Shown here piece by piece: positions 8,470 through 17,572 of a stretch of 64,000 nt of DNA. A program made the position numbers and the translations under genes. Within the stretch, counting starts at the first letter, position 1; every line of letters starts with the position of its first letter. This DNA comes from Lederbergia graminis (lineage in GTDB: Bacteria > Bacillota > Bacilli > Bacillales > Bacillaceae_C), in NCBI RefSeq assembly GCF_042655485.1, contig NZ_JBHSMC010000016.1:1-64000 (forward strand). Direction: 5' to 3'. The notes under the pieces were generated by a model. That model made no database searches, was not told the DNA's origin, and saw nothing but the letters and a program-made list of their open reading frames with translations.

Positions 8470-10745
8470 TGCTCTCCCCCCCTATTTACTACAGCGTACT
8501 CTTTGGAGCCAATCGAAATTCCATCTGTACTGTAATCTGAATTTGTATAGTTGACAATAATCGTTTTGCCATTTGAGTAGGAAACTTCTACAATACCACT
8601 CTTCGGTACATTTCTACCTTCAATGGTTGCAGATTCGACTTGACCCAATGTTTCCTTCACTTTGTTATATTGGCTAATAATATCGTCCTTCCAAATGGAA
8701 AACTCAGATGTATAGATGTGACTAGATGGTGTATCCGCAAGCAAGTTAGAAGATTCCTGTGTCAAGATGAAGGATGGATATGCTCCATACTCAATCAAGC
8801 GTAAAATTTGATCTTCTGGATTCGAATTAAAGTTTGAGAATGGTGCGTAATACGGAATATAGCCTTTCAATACTATTTGAAGAAACGGAACTGTATCTGT
8901 TTCATACACATAGTTTGAAGAATGCATTGGAACATCTAAATATTTATCAGTAACCTTCCAAGCATAAACATTTGGCTTATACAGCGCAGTAGAACCAACT
9001 TCTTCTCTTAAATGCGTCAAAATATCATTGTACGTATTTAGTGTTTCTTCTCTAGTTAAGGAACCTTCCTTACTGAAATCAGAAAACAGTGTGTAACCAG
9101 TTGAATCAATTGCTAAGTTTTCCATACCATAATTTTGATACTCTTTTACATCTTTTTTAGCCATTTCTAAAGCTTTTAATGGTGATAAGAAGTATGCTGT
9201 ATATCCCCAGTGTCTATAGCTGATGATTTCAGAGCTTATTTTCTTGGCGACATCTTTACTTCCAGAGAAGCCACCTGCACCTTCAAATGCAGTTGTATAA
9301 TCACTGTAGAAGTACATTGGAATATCTTCTTCTTTTAATGAAGCAATTGTATCTTTCACATTCCCTTTACTACCAAGCTTTCTCTCAAATGGGAACTTTT
9401 TAGGTAATGTACCTGTTAATCCCCCTTTAGACCAGCCTTTATAAACAACAAACATGTCTTCTATACCATTATTTTGTAGTTCATCCACTATCTCAGGAAC
9501 TCGCTCAATCTCTGTCATTGGGATTACAGAATCCCAGAACAAGCCTTCTTTAATTTCTCCGCCAAGAAATTCTAGGCGTAGATCCACTTCGCCAGCAACT
9601 TTTGGTAACTGGTCATTTGCAACTAAGTAGTCACGATATTTTTTCGCCATACCAACATAGTCTGCATCTTCATTACTTAAGAATGAATAACGAACTTGAA
9701 CATCTAACTCATTCATCTCATCTTGATATACGTTAATTCCACTCATACTCTTACTTGTTGGTTGGTAATATTGGTAACGATAATGGAATTGAGATGAGAC
9801 TCTGTTAAAGTCAGTTGTTGCTCCAGAGGAATAAGCTACGATATCACCGTATGCATATCCATCTTCCACAACTGCAACATATCCATTTTGTTTAACACCA
9901 TGTACAGCACCAAACACCGGCATTGTTACTTGTTCAACCGGAACAATAGCTCTTCTTGTACTAGAACTTGTCGCTCTTCGAGATAAAATTCCTTCATCCC
10001 TTCCAAAAATAGGTGCAACAAATGGTGCAACAGATTTTTTCGGTTTTTCAAAGCGAACAAGCGCCCCACTTCCATCAGGGATAAACATATACCCAGGAAT
10101 ATCATCTTCGTTAACAGCTCCGAAGAAAGGATACAGTTGTAAAGAAATCAGTTTGTTGTATTTATCCTCTTTAATTTTATCCTGAGGTATTGATACAACT
10201 AAATCTGATCCTTCTAGGCTAACATCTACTTGCAATGTTAGCTTCGACTGATATAGGAAGATATTTGCTGAGAAACCATTATCCGTTATTGTTACGTCAG
10301 GAGTAGAATCATTCGTTAAAATGCTTTCTGACTTTTCCCTACCTTGGCGATCCGTATAATTAACCGTAATCGCAGATTGAACAATCTGTTTCCAAGTTGT
10401 ATTCAAACGATAATTATCTGGTTCATCTAATCCTGATGCCCAAATATATCCAGTGTCTTTATTTTCAATTTTAATTGCTAATGAATCTTCTTCCACATAT
10501 AAAATTAAATCTTCATTTTCTGCAGCTTTTGTATAGCCTTCAAGGGAAGACTGCATATTTATTTCTTGGTTTTCATCTGTCTCAGGTTGCGTAAATTGAG
10601 CCGATGTATAGCGTGTTGAATAATCGATTTGTTGAGCCATTTCATCGATTACATCATCTGCATCATTAAGTGATTGGTTCGCAACCACTAGTAGAGGCAC
10701 AGCCATTAATACAGCGACACAAACTATTAAAATTTTCTTAAACAC
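8466..10745 (-). CDS. DUF5696-family extracytoplasmic protein
   Basis: 759 aa. A hydrophobic N-terminus (residues 3-21) acts as signal peptide or anchor; there is no lipobox. An N-terminal beta-rich region (about 75-240) carries YMFIPDGSGALVRF, a hallmark of DUF5696 proteins. The second half (about 385-690) alternates beta and alpha elements like a TIM barrel (NGIEDMFVVYKGW, NLAIDSTGYTLFSDF, YIPYYAPFSNFN) and ends in a beta-rich tail (VEVSYSNGKTIIVNYTN). That outline resembles glycoside hydrolases of the GH101 kind, but I cannot assign catalytic residues. GTG start at 10745 with GGAGG nine bases upstream; it overlaps the preceding gene by eight bases. DUF5696 genes recur beside sugar ABC transporters in Firmicutes. 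Function unproven. Confidence 0.75.
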   Translation of the reverse strand: MFKKILIVCVAVLMAVPLLVVANQSLNDADDVIDEMAQQIDYSTRYTSAQFTQPETDENQEINMQSSLEGYTKAAENEDLILYVEEDSLAIKIENKDTGYIWASGLDEPDNYRLNTTWKQIVQSAITVNYTDRQGREKSESILTNDSTPDVTITDNGFSANIFLYQSKLTLQVDVSLEGSDLVVSIPQDKIKEDKYNKLISLQLYPFFGAVNEDDIPGYMFIPDGSGALVRFEKPKKSVAPFVAPIFGRDEGILSRRATSSSTRRAIVPVEQVTMPVFGAVHGVKQNGYVAVVEDGYAYGDIVAYSSGATTDFNRVSSQFHYRYQYYQPTSKSMSGINVYQDEMNELDVQVRYSFLSNEDADYVGMAKKYRDYLVANDQLPKVAGEVDLRLEFLGGEIKEGLFWDSVIPMTEIERVPEIVDELQNNGIEDMFVVYKGWSKGGLTGTLPKKFPFERKLGSKGNVKDTIASLKEEDIPMYFYSDYTTAFEGAGGFSGSKDVAKKISSEIISYRHWGYTAYFLSPLKALEMAKKDVKEYQNYGMENLAIDSTGYTLFSDFSKEGSLTREETLNTYNDILTHLREEVGSTALYKPNVYAWKVTDKYLDVPMHSSNYVYETDTVPFLQIVLKGYIPYYAPFSNFNSNPEDQILRLIEYGAYPSFILTQESSNLLADTPSSHIYTSEFSIWKDDIISQYNKVKETLGQVESATIEGRNVPKSGIVEVSYSNGKTIIVNYTNSDYSTDGISIGSKEYAVVNRGGEQ

Positions 10746-12759
10746 GCAGCATAACCTCCCTTATGATGGAATAGACGAAGTCATACACTTGATCCATCAG
10801 GACAAAAATGATGAAAACGACGAGTAGTAATATTGCCATTCCGAACAAAGTGACTAAGATATTTCCGATAGTACCAGAAATAGAGAAATTGTGAATTTCT
10901 TTAATCATGATGAACAGAATGATTAAGCACCAACTATAAATGATTAGCATAGAGAATTCATATATAAATGACTCGTTCAATGTTAATCCGTTAGATACTA
11001 ATGTTACAGGCAAGCTCAATACGATATATGGAGCAAGGGAATAAACTGTCCCTACATATATATCACGGAATTTACCTTCACCATCGTTAATTGTACTTAC
11101 TAAGAAGTTAACGATAATAAATGCTAATAAAGGAATAAATACAATTCCAACCTCAAACATTAAGTTTGCTTCTGCACCTCGAGTTGGTGAGAAAATAAAG
11201 CCTGTTTGGAATCGATTAATTAAAAATACCGCGAATAAAACAATATATAGAATCGTTGCCGATAATACCGATGCCTTACCTAATCTTTGTAAGTCATAGA
11301 AACTTTCAATTGGGTGACGGAAGAATCGGAAAAGGAATAGTAATTCCGAAATAAGTTTTACACTTGTTACTTTCTTCCATTGGCGACGTGCTCCATCCAA
11401 TATATGTTTCTTTTTATCCCAGAACCTAATTCCTGCGTACAGTACATAAAGAACAAAAAGAATAATGATGACTGTACCTAGATTCTCTTGTAGCCATTGA
11501 TGGCGTACTTCCCAAAAGGCATCTGAATAGCCCTCTACATCGTTTGCGAACTTAAAGGAATCTAATGCTTCTTCAAATTGTTGCTGTTTGAAGTATGCTT
11601 TTCCCATCGCAGAGTGAGCAAGTCCGAAAGAAGAATTCAGTTGCAACACTTCTTCCCAATACTCTTGACTCTCTACGTATAAGCCCTCTTTATACAATGC
11701 AATACCTGCATGAGTAAGTTGGGAGAATGTAGTTCTTTCAAATGCCTGAATCATCCCAAGCTCTTTGTCTGTTACATACACTCTTCCTTCTTCATCAACA
11801 GCAATACCGCTTGGCTGTTTAAACAGTCCTAAACGATTGGAGCCATCATCTGGACCTCCAAAAATGAACAAGAGATTTCCATAACTGTCATATTCGTAAA
11901 TATCCCCTGTTGCAGCAATTGCAAATATATTTCCGTCCTTATCTACTGCAATATCAACGAGGTTGGTTGCAGCAATGATATCAGGATCAAACATATTTTT
12001 CCCTGCAACATTTAATTTCTTAATAATTTCATTTGTAGTACCTGTTGTCACTGAATAAATTAGACCTTGTTTATCAATAGCCATATTATCAGGTGCAGGT
12101 GGGGTTTTCATGAATAGTCTTGATCGTGCTTCTTCAGATGTAATTAATTTACGGAGCATCGAACCAAAAGTAGATTGTGTTCTGTTTACACCGTAGAATC
12201 CAAGAAATTCCCCGGATTGGCTAAGCTGGATAATACCATTCGTAGAGCCCTCACCGACTACATAAATATTCCCTCTACGATCAATACCTACTTTTTGCGG
12301 TTTATACGGTGATCTTGATCCGAATAATGGTGACTCTGGTCTACCATATTCACGGATTAGTTCACCTTCACTAGAAAAGCGAAAGACTACTTCTTTTTGA
12401 TAATCCGCAACATAAATATCGCCGCCTTCATCTACAAAGACACCAGTCGGTAACCCGAGGATGCCCTCACCTACTTCAGCTAATACTGTCCCTTGTTGAT
12501 TAAATACAATAACTTTCTTCGTACCAGAATCGACTACATACATAATCCCGTTATCATCAATATAAATATCTTCGGGATTCACAATCTCTTCATCTGCCAG
12601 TAGAAGTCCTAATGGTTCATAAGCAGTTTGTGTATTTACAATTTCACCATCTGGTGCAATTGTCATCGTATCGTATGGAGCTACTGCTGAAGCAACTGAA
12701 AGAAAGGGAAAAAGGACTAATATAAGTGTACAAATTAACAGTTTTGATAATCGTTGCAT
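10738..12759 (-). CDS. NHL beta-propeller, TPR and Yip1-domain membrane protein
   Basis: 673 aa with four parts. Residues 1-25 are a signal peptide. Residues about 50-340 hold NHL-type propeller blades (ILGLPTGVFVDEGGDIYVAD, LFKQPSGIAVDEEGRVYVTD). Residues about 345-405 are one or two TPR units (YWEEVLQLNSSFGLAHSAMG). Residues 425-665 are membrane spanning and match the Yip1 fold. The propeller and TPR should face outside and the C-terminus sits in the membrane. It lies between the first permease pair and the DUF5696 gene, with overlapping ends. A scaffold or sensor for the importer is possible, but this is inference from context only. Confidence 0.75.
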   Translation of the reverse strand: MQRLSKLLICTLILVLFPFLSVASAVAPYDTMTIAPDGEIVNTQTAYEPLGLLLADEEIVNPEDIYIDDNGIMYVVDSGTKKVIVFNQQGTVLAEVGEGILGLPTGVFVDEGGDIYVADYQKEVVFRFSSEGELIREYGRPESPLFGSRSPYKPQKVGIDRRGNIYVVGEGSTNGIIQLSQSGEFLGFYGVNRTQSTFGSMLRKLITSEEARSRLFMKTPPAPDNMAIDKQGLIYSVTTGTTNEIIKKLNVAGKNMFDPDIIAATNLVDIAVDKDGNIFAIAATGDIYEYDSYGNLLFIFGGPDDGSNRLGLFKQPSGIAVDEEGRVYVTDKELGMIQAFERTTFSQLTHAGIALYKEGLYVESQEYWEEVLQLNSSFGLAHSAMGKAYFKQQQFEEALDSFKFANDVEGYSDAFWEVRHQWLQENLGTVIIILFVLYVLYAGIRFWDKKKHILDGARRQWKKVTSVKLISELLFLFRFFRHPIESFYDLQRLGKASVLSATILYIVLFAVFLINRFQTGFIFSPTRGAEANLMFEVGIVFIPLLAFIIVNFLVSTINDGEGKFRDIYVGTVYSLAPYIVLSLPVTLVSNGLTLNESFIYEFSMLIIYSWCLIILFIMIKEIHNFSISGTIGNILVTLFGMAILLLVVFIIFVLMDQVYDFVYSIIREVMLRV

Positions 12760-12774
12760 TTTTTCCCCTCCTCG

Positions 12775-13650
12775 TTACTTGATACCTGAGTGTGCCATCG
12801 TATTCATTACTTGGCTTTGTAAAAAGATAAAGATAATTAGATTTGGCAAGAACATAATTAATGATGCTGCCGCTGCGATCCCTTGACCGGCTACTGTATT
12901 ACCTGTATTAGAAGCTAATGTAGACATATAGAATGCAAATGTCTTTAAGCCTTCATCGTTTACATATAACGTAGATGTTTCCACGTTATTCCATACAGCT
13001 TGGAACGTTAAGATTGCCACTGTAGCAATTGCTGGTTTTATAAGTGGTAAAACAATTGTTGTGAAAATACGGAACTCTGAAGCACCATCAATTCTTGCAG
13101 CTTCGATTAAGGAGTCAGGTATTTGGTCAATAAACTGTTTTACTAAGAACAAACCAACTGGCATAGCTAACAATGGGAATATATGAGCCCAGAAAGAATC
13201 TAAAAGACCAATGTTTTCGATAAATAAATATCTTGGAATCCCTACTGCAGCAGGAACAAACATTAGTGCTAATGTATTAATTTCAAAAATAATATTTTTC
13301 GTACGGAATTTACGCTTTGATAGAGCGTAGCCCGCCATCGTACTAAATAAGATTGTCAGTATTAAAACAATGATTGTTACTACAATACTGTTGAATAAAT
13401 ACCGGGTAATCGGTATTCCTGTTGTATTGGTTTGTGCAAACAAGTCAATGAAATTCTGGAAAGTTGGCTTTTGCACATAAAACCTTGGTGGATATGCAAA
13501 TAATTCATCAATTGGTTTAAACGCGTGAAAAAAGATATACACAATTGGCAATGCCATAAAGATAGCCAGCGGTACTAGATACGCATAGAATTTCAGCTGG
13601 CTTTTATGGAACTTTTTCGGGTTCATCTTAGTGCCTTGAAAGGCTGACAT
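12775..13650 (-). CDS. Carbohydrate ABC transporter permease (MalG type)
   Basis: 291-aa permease with six membrane helices and the EAA loop IEAARIDGASEFRIFTTIVL. I choose ATG 13650 because AAGGAG lies eight bases before it; a GTG at 13659 overlaps that ribosome site. It is 18 bp from the partner permease stop and 15 bp before the NHL-Yip1 gene. With the MalF-type gene upstream it forms the first permease pair, probably served by one or both of the binding proteins encoded just upstream. Confidence 0.92.
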   Translation of the reverse strand: MSAFQGTKMNPKKFHKSQLKFYAYLVPLAIFMALPIVYIFFHAFKPIDELFAYPPRFYVQKPTFQNFIDLFAQTNTTGIPITRYLFNSIVVTIIVLILTILFSTMAGYALSKRKFRTKNIIFEINTLALMFVPAAVGIPRYLFIENIGLLDSFWAHIFPLLAMPVGLFLVKQFIDQIPDSLIEAARIDGASEFRIFTTIVLPLIKPAIATVAILTFQAVWNNVETSTLYVNDEGLKTFAFYMSTLASNTGNTVAGQGIAAAASLIMFLPNLIIFIFLQSQVMNTMAHSGIK

Positions 13651-13668
13651 GTTGATCACTCCTTGTCA

Positions 13669-14565
13669 TTAGTCCTTCTCTCCAAACAGTTTAAAGGCCA
13701 CTTTTGAAAACACGTATACGACGAGAAGCAATACTACTGAAACTGCAGCAGCATACCCCATTTCATAGCGAATAAAACCAAAGTCCTCTAAGTGGTTAAC
13801 CATCAATTGACCAGCGTATTGAGGTGTTGGGTTTGCACCTGATAACTGTACCCCAATTGCTCCGGCTTGGAATGTTCCCACTACCGCCATTACGGCACCG
13901 AACAACATTTGTGGTTTCATAGATGGAATAGTGATATAAATGATCTCTTGGAAACGATTCCTAATACCATCGATATAACCAGCTTCATATATTTCGCTAT
14001 CAATGTTTAACACCCCGGAAAGCATGGCAAGGAACCCTACCCCCATACTTCCCCAAAGTGTTACAACAATCATTATCGTCATTAAGTGATCAGGAGACTG
14101 TAGAAATTGAATTGGCTCAAAAACTGCTCCCATTGTAATTAACATGGCATTTAAATAACCTGTTTCATCACCGCTAAAGATAATTGTCCAAACAACTGAC
14201 ATTGCGACACCAGCAGTCATCGAAGGTGAGTAAATAATCAATGCCAAGATAGTTCTCGGTAATTTGGAAATTTGCGCCAATGACCAAGCTAATATAAAGG
14301 ATAGTACATAACCACCTGGTCCAACGATTAATGCAAATGTTAATGTATTAGGCACAACATGTTGCATAAATACTTCGTCTTGGGTTAGTAGGCTTATATA
14401 GTTTGCTAATCCTATAAAGGATGGACTTTCTATCGCATTAAAGTACGTAAACGACAAGTATATAGCCGCTACTACCGGTATAACAATAAAGCCTGCGAAC
14501 ATTAGGACATACGGTGAAAGGAATAACCAAGGTGTCCGCTCTAAATTATTTCGCTTCATCTTCAT
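13669..14565 (-). CDS. Carbohydrate ABC transporter permease (MalF type)
   Basis: 298-aa sugar permease, LplB/MalF type, with RTPWLFLSPYVLMFAGF at the first membrane helix and the EAA loop YEAGYIDGIRNRFQEIIYIT. The start ATG 14565 lies inside the end of the 999-aa binding-protein gene (20-bp overlap), so the two are translationally coupled. The RBS (GGGCAGGCG) is weak, which fits coupling. Partner of the MalG-type permease downstream. Confidence 0.92.
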   Translation of the reverse strand: MKMKRNNLERTPWLFLSPYVLMFAGFIVIPVVAAIYLSFTYFNAIESPSFIGLANYISLLTQDEVFMQHVVPNTLTFALIVGPGGYVLSFILAWSLAQISKLPRTILALIIYSPSMTAGVAMSVVWTIIFSGDETGYLNAMLITMGAVFEPIQFLQSPDHLMTIMIVVTLWGSMGVGFLAMLSGVLNIDSEIYEAGYIDGIRNRFQEIIYITIPSMKPQMLFGAVMAVVGTFQAGAIGVQLSGANPTPQYAGQLMVNHLEDFGFIRYEMGYAAAVSVVLLLVVYVFSKVAFKLFGEKD

Positions 14566-17545
14566 CGCCTGCCCAACTCTCTACTTGTTCAATGGTAGGT
14601 ATCTGATATGGTTTTACCATTTTCCCGTTTTTCATATATCCGAATTCCTCCAATTTCCGCTGGAACTCGCGGTTAATTGCAATTACGGAATCATCTACAG
14701 CAGCCCGAGTATTTTCGCCATCAAACACTATTTTGTTCCATATGTTACTTATTTCCCTCTCTACCATATAAGCAGCAGGATGTTTTGGAACTTCCATTAA
14801 ATATTCCCATTGTTCTAAAATGACTTCCTTATGCTTTTCTGGCAATGGAAGCATTTTGAACGCTTCAATATTTGCTGTATTCCACATATAAGCAGGACCA
14901 TATAATGTTTGGATTGTAGACGCAAATTCAGCTTGTGTTTCAGTAGACATCCACCATTTTAGGAATTCCCATGCCTTTTCCTTATCCTTCGTACCTTCAA
15001 ATATCATGGCAGAAGTTCCTGCTCCAGTTGCCCATCTTTCAACTGACCCGTCCTCTTGCACTACTCCTGGATATGGAGCGATATCCCATGATCCTGCAAT
15101 TTCCGGTGCAGCTGCTGTCAATTGTACATATGTGTTGAAGCTAGAAATTCCAATTGGCAATGTTGAATACCTGAAATGGTTATAAAAGTTTGGTACTTGT
15201 AACGGCATACTATAAATAGTATTTAAGTCTGACATAAACTGAATTGCTTTTAATGCACTCTCTTCAGAAATAGCAGTTGTCATCCCATTTTCCGAATATA
15301 ATTCTCCATCAAATTGGAAGATATATGGAGCTGTCGTTTGGAACGACTTAAATGCTGCATCCCCAGCTAAAGGTGAGAAGTAGTTCATCCCAAATCTTTG
15401 CAATTCCGGTAAAATGGCAACAACTTCGTCCCAATTATCCGGCACTGGTATATTTAAAGAGTCCAGTATATCTCTACGATAAAATTGCACAAAGAAATCT
15501 TGTGTTTCAGGTAATGCATATACAGAATCTCCGACCATTAATGATAAGAATGCTCCTGGAGAAAACTGCTTCGTATATGGTTCGAAATCATCAAATTGGT
15601 GTAAGTCAACTACTGCACCACGCATCGCTAGTTCATACGGGAGCCAACTACTTACTCCAATTGCAACGTCAGGTTGACTATTTGCCGCACTTGCTAAAAT
15701 TAGCTTACCTTCATCAGGCATTAGAGAAAACTTAACTTTAATACCTGTTTCTGGCGTAAATAAGCGATCCGCCATATTTTGAGTAAGTTCTACGTATTGA
15801 CGTGGTCGATTCACCCAAATTTCAATTGTATCTTCATCTACATCATTTGAAACTGCATAGTTATTAGAAGTAAATGATGAGAAGAAACGTTTAACATTAA
15901 ACCATAAGCCCTTCCAGAAGCCCACTTTAGCATCTGGAATATCATCCGTACCATGTACATAAATTCTGTCTATTAATAATGGTTGTTTTGGTAGTTCCAG
16001 TAAAAGATTACCTAACAATTGAGATACAGAAGATGAACCTTCTGTTAACTCTGTTAAGCGATTTGGAACTTTGTCAGGTTCTTTACTTAATGTTCTCAAC
16101 TTTTGTACAGCGAGATTAAGAGATGCAATATCTTGTGAATCAGTACTACCATTTAATTTTTCTACATATTCGCTTTCTTTTTGTAGGCGGTCTGCCCAGC
16201 CAGTTAATGTTTCAGGCACATCCGGGATATATTCACTGATGTTCCATTCCCTCGCTTGGTCAGCTTCTCCACCAGTTAATTTCTTTATGGTTAAAGCGAA
16301 TTCTTGCATTTCACGGTTAATATCATTAATCTCATTAATCGTTCTTGCAAGTGGCGAAGCATCTGCTTGCAGGGAAATTTCATTTTCACCTTTATCCAAA
16401 TAGACTAAAAGTGCATCTCCATCCTCATTTGCAAGCGTTACGTTTTTCCACTTTTTACTATGTTCAAAGCGGATATGTGTAGCTTCTTCAAATGGAATCT
16501 CTCCATTCACATACAAGTTTCGGAATACAGTTCCACCTGTAGCTTTATTTTGAAGAATTTTAAACGTAACTTGATACAATCCAGCTTCTTCTACATCAAT
16601 TGTCCAGTTAACTCTTTGTCCGCTTTCCGCCCACGACTCACCGCCAAGTGTATTTAAATACAACTTTTTAGGATCGTTAGGAGAAACAGAAGAACCGATA
16701 GTTGCCTCTGGACGAATATAGGAACTATTTTTTGTATAGCCTTTTTCTGCTTCATGCGTTATAAGTGCGTCTGTTTTCGATTCATTAGAAAAATTGCTAA
16801 TGTAATCATTATAAGTAGGTAGTTGAGTTGGAGAGTGTACAGATACATTACCAACTAACATTTCTCCTCTTAAATTAGTAAGAGTAATTTCGTTCTTACC
16901 TTTTTCTAAGTGAAATTTAAGTGGTTCAGCTTGTAAATGACTAGCATCTTCAGCTGATATTGTGGTCCACTCAGGAACTGCAACTTGCTTAGGAATAATC
17001 TCATTTCCAAATCTGTCGACATCATAGTCTTCCTGGGCGTTTTTCCATTTGACCGGAAATACGATTCGTCTACTTTCGTAATATGGATATTCTCCATTCA
17101 CGAGGATTGAACCCTCTATTGGAACAATCTCTTTACTAATCGGATAATAGTCAAAAGATAATTCATAAAGGCCATCGTTCGGAACAGTAACCTCATATGT
17201 TAATGACTCTTGATTATGCCAATAGAATACACTATCCCCATAGCCATTACTTTCCCCAGCTGGAACTAAATCGTCCTCATCCACATCGATAAAATCAGAC
17301 GGAGCAATGAGCGCCTCAAAATTTGAGGCGTCATTAACTCCTTCTTTTTCCCACATTTCAAGGACAGTATGATAGCGTTCTTCTACAACATTTTCGACAG
17401 TTTGGTTTATAGCTTGGTCCATAGTTTGATCAGTTGCTTGATCCTTAGTTTGGGTTTGATTTGGTTCTTCCTGTGCCAATGGTGCCCCATAAGGCATTAA
17501 CAATGAAAACACCAATACCAAACTCACTATGATTTTCGACCTCAT
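14546..17545 (-). CDS. Large solute-binding protein with N-terminal carbohydrate-binding-like modules
   Basis: 999 aa, more than twice the usual length of an ABC solute-binding protein. Residues 1-24 are a signal peptide ending in PLA-QE with no lipobox Cys. A Gln/Thr-rich linker follows. Residues about 100-235 and 250-400 are two beta-sandwich modules with related text (YEVTVPNDGLYELSFDYYPI; WTIDVEEAGLYQVTFKIL), like carbohydrate-binding modules. A helical stretch runs to about 500. Residues about 560-960 are a family 1 solute-binding domain (PDVAIGVSSWLPYELAMRGA, WEFLKWWMSTETQAEF). The design suggests capture of a polymer or large oligosaccharide and delivery to the adjacent permeases. Attachment to the cell is unclear. 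RBS AGGAGG nine bases before ATG. Confidence 0.8.
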   Translation of the reverse strand: MRSKIIVSLVLVFSLLMPYGAPLAQEEPNQTQTKDQATDQTMDQAINQTVENVVEERYHTVLEMWEKEGVNDASNFEALIAPSDFIDVDEDDLVPAGESNGYGDSVFYWHNQESLTYEVTVPNDGLYELSFDYYPISKEIVPIEGSILVNGEYPYYESRRIVFPVKWKNAQEDYDVDRFGNEIIPKQVAVPEWTTISAEDASHLQAEPLKFHLEKGKNEITLTNLRGEMLVGNVSVHSPTQLPTYNDYISNFSNESKTDALITHEAEKGYTKNSSYIRPEATIGSSVSPNDPKKLYLNTLGGESWAESGQRVNWTIDVEEAGLYQVTFKILQNKATGGTVFRNLYVNGEIPFEEATHIRFEHSKKWKNVTLANEDGDALLVYLDKGENEISLQADASPLARTINEINDINREMQEFALTIKKLTGGEADQAREWNISEYIPDVPETLTGWADRLQKESEYVEKLNGSTDSQDIASLNLAVQKLRTLSKEPDKVPNRLTELTEGSSSVSQLLGNLLLELPKQPLLIDRIYVHGTDDIPDAKVGFWKGLWFNVKRFFSSFTSNNYAVSNDVDEDTIEIWVNRPRQYVELTQNMADRLFTPETGIKVKFSLMPDEGKLILASAANSQPDVAIGVSSWLPYELAMRGAVVDLHQFDDFEPYTKQFSPGAFLSLMVGDSVYALPETQDFFVQFYRRDILDSLNIPVPDNWDEVVAILPELQRFGMNYFSPLAGDAAFKSFQTTAPYIFQFDGELYSENGMTTAISEESALKAIQFMSDLNTIYSMPLQVPNFYNHFRYSTLPIGISSFNTYVQLTAAAPEIAGSWDIAPYPGVVQEDGSVERWATGAGTSAMIFEGTKDKEKAWEFLKWWMSTETQAEFASTIQTLYGPAYMWNTANIEAFKMLPLPEKHKEVILEQWEYLMEVPKHPAAYMVEREISNIWNKIVFDGENTRAAVDDSVIAINREFQRKLEEFGYMKNGKMVKPYQIPTIEQVESWAGDEDEAK

Positions 17546-17572
17546 ACTATCAAACCTCCTAGTAATGTGGCT

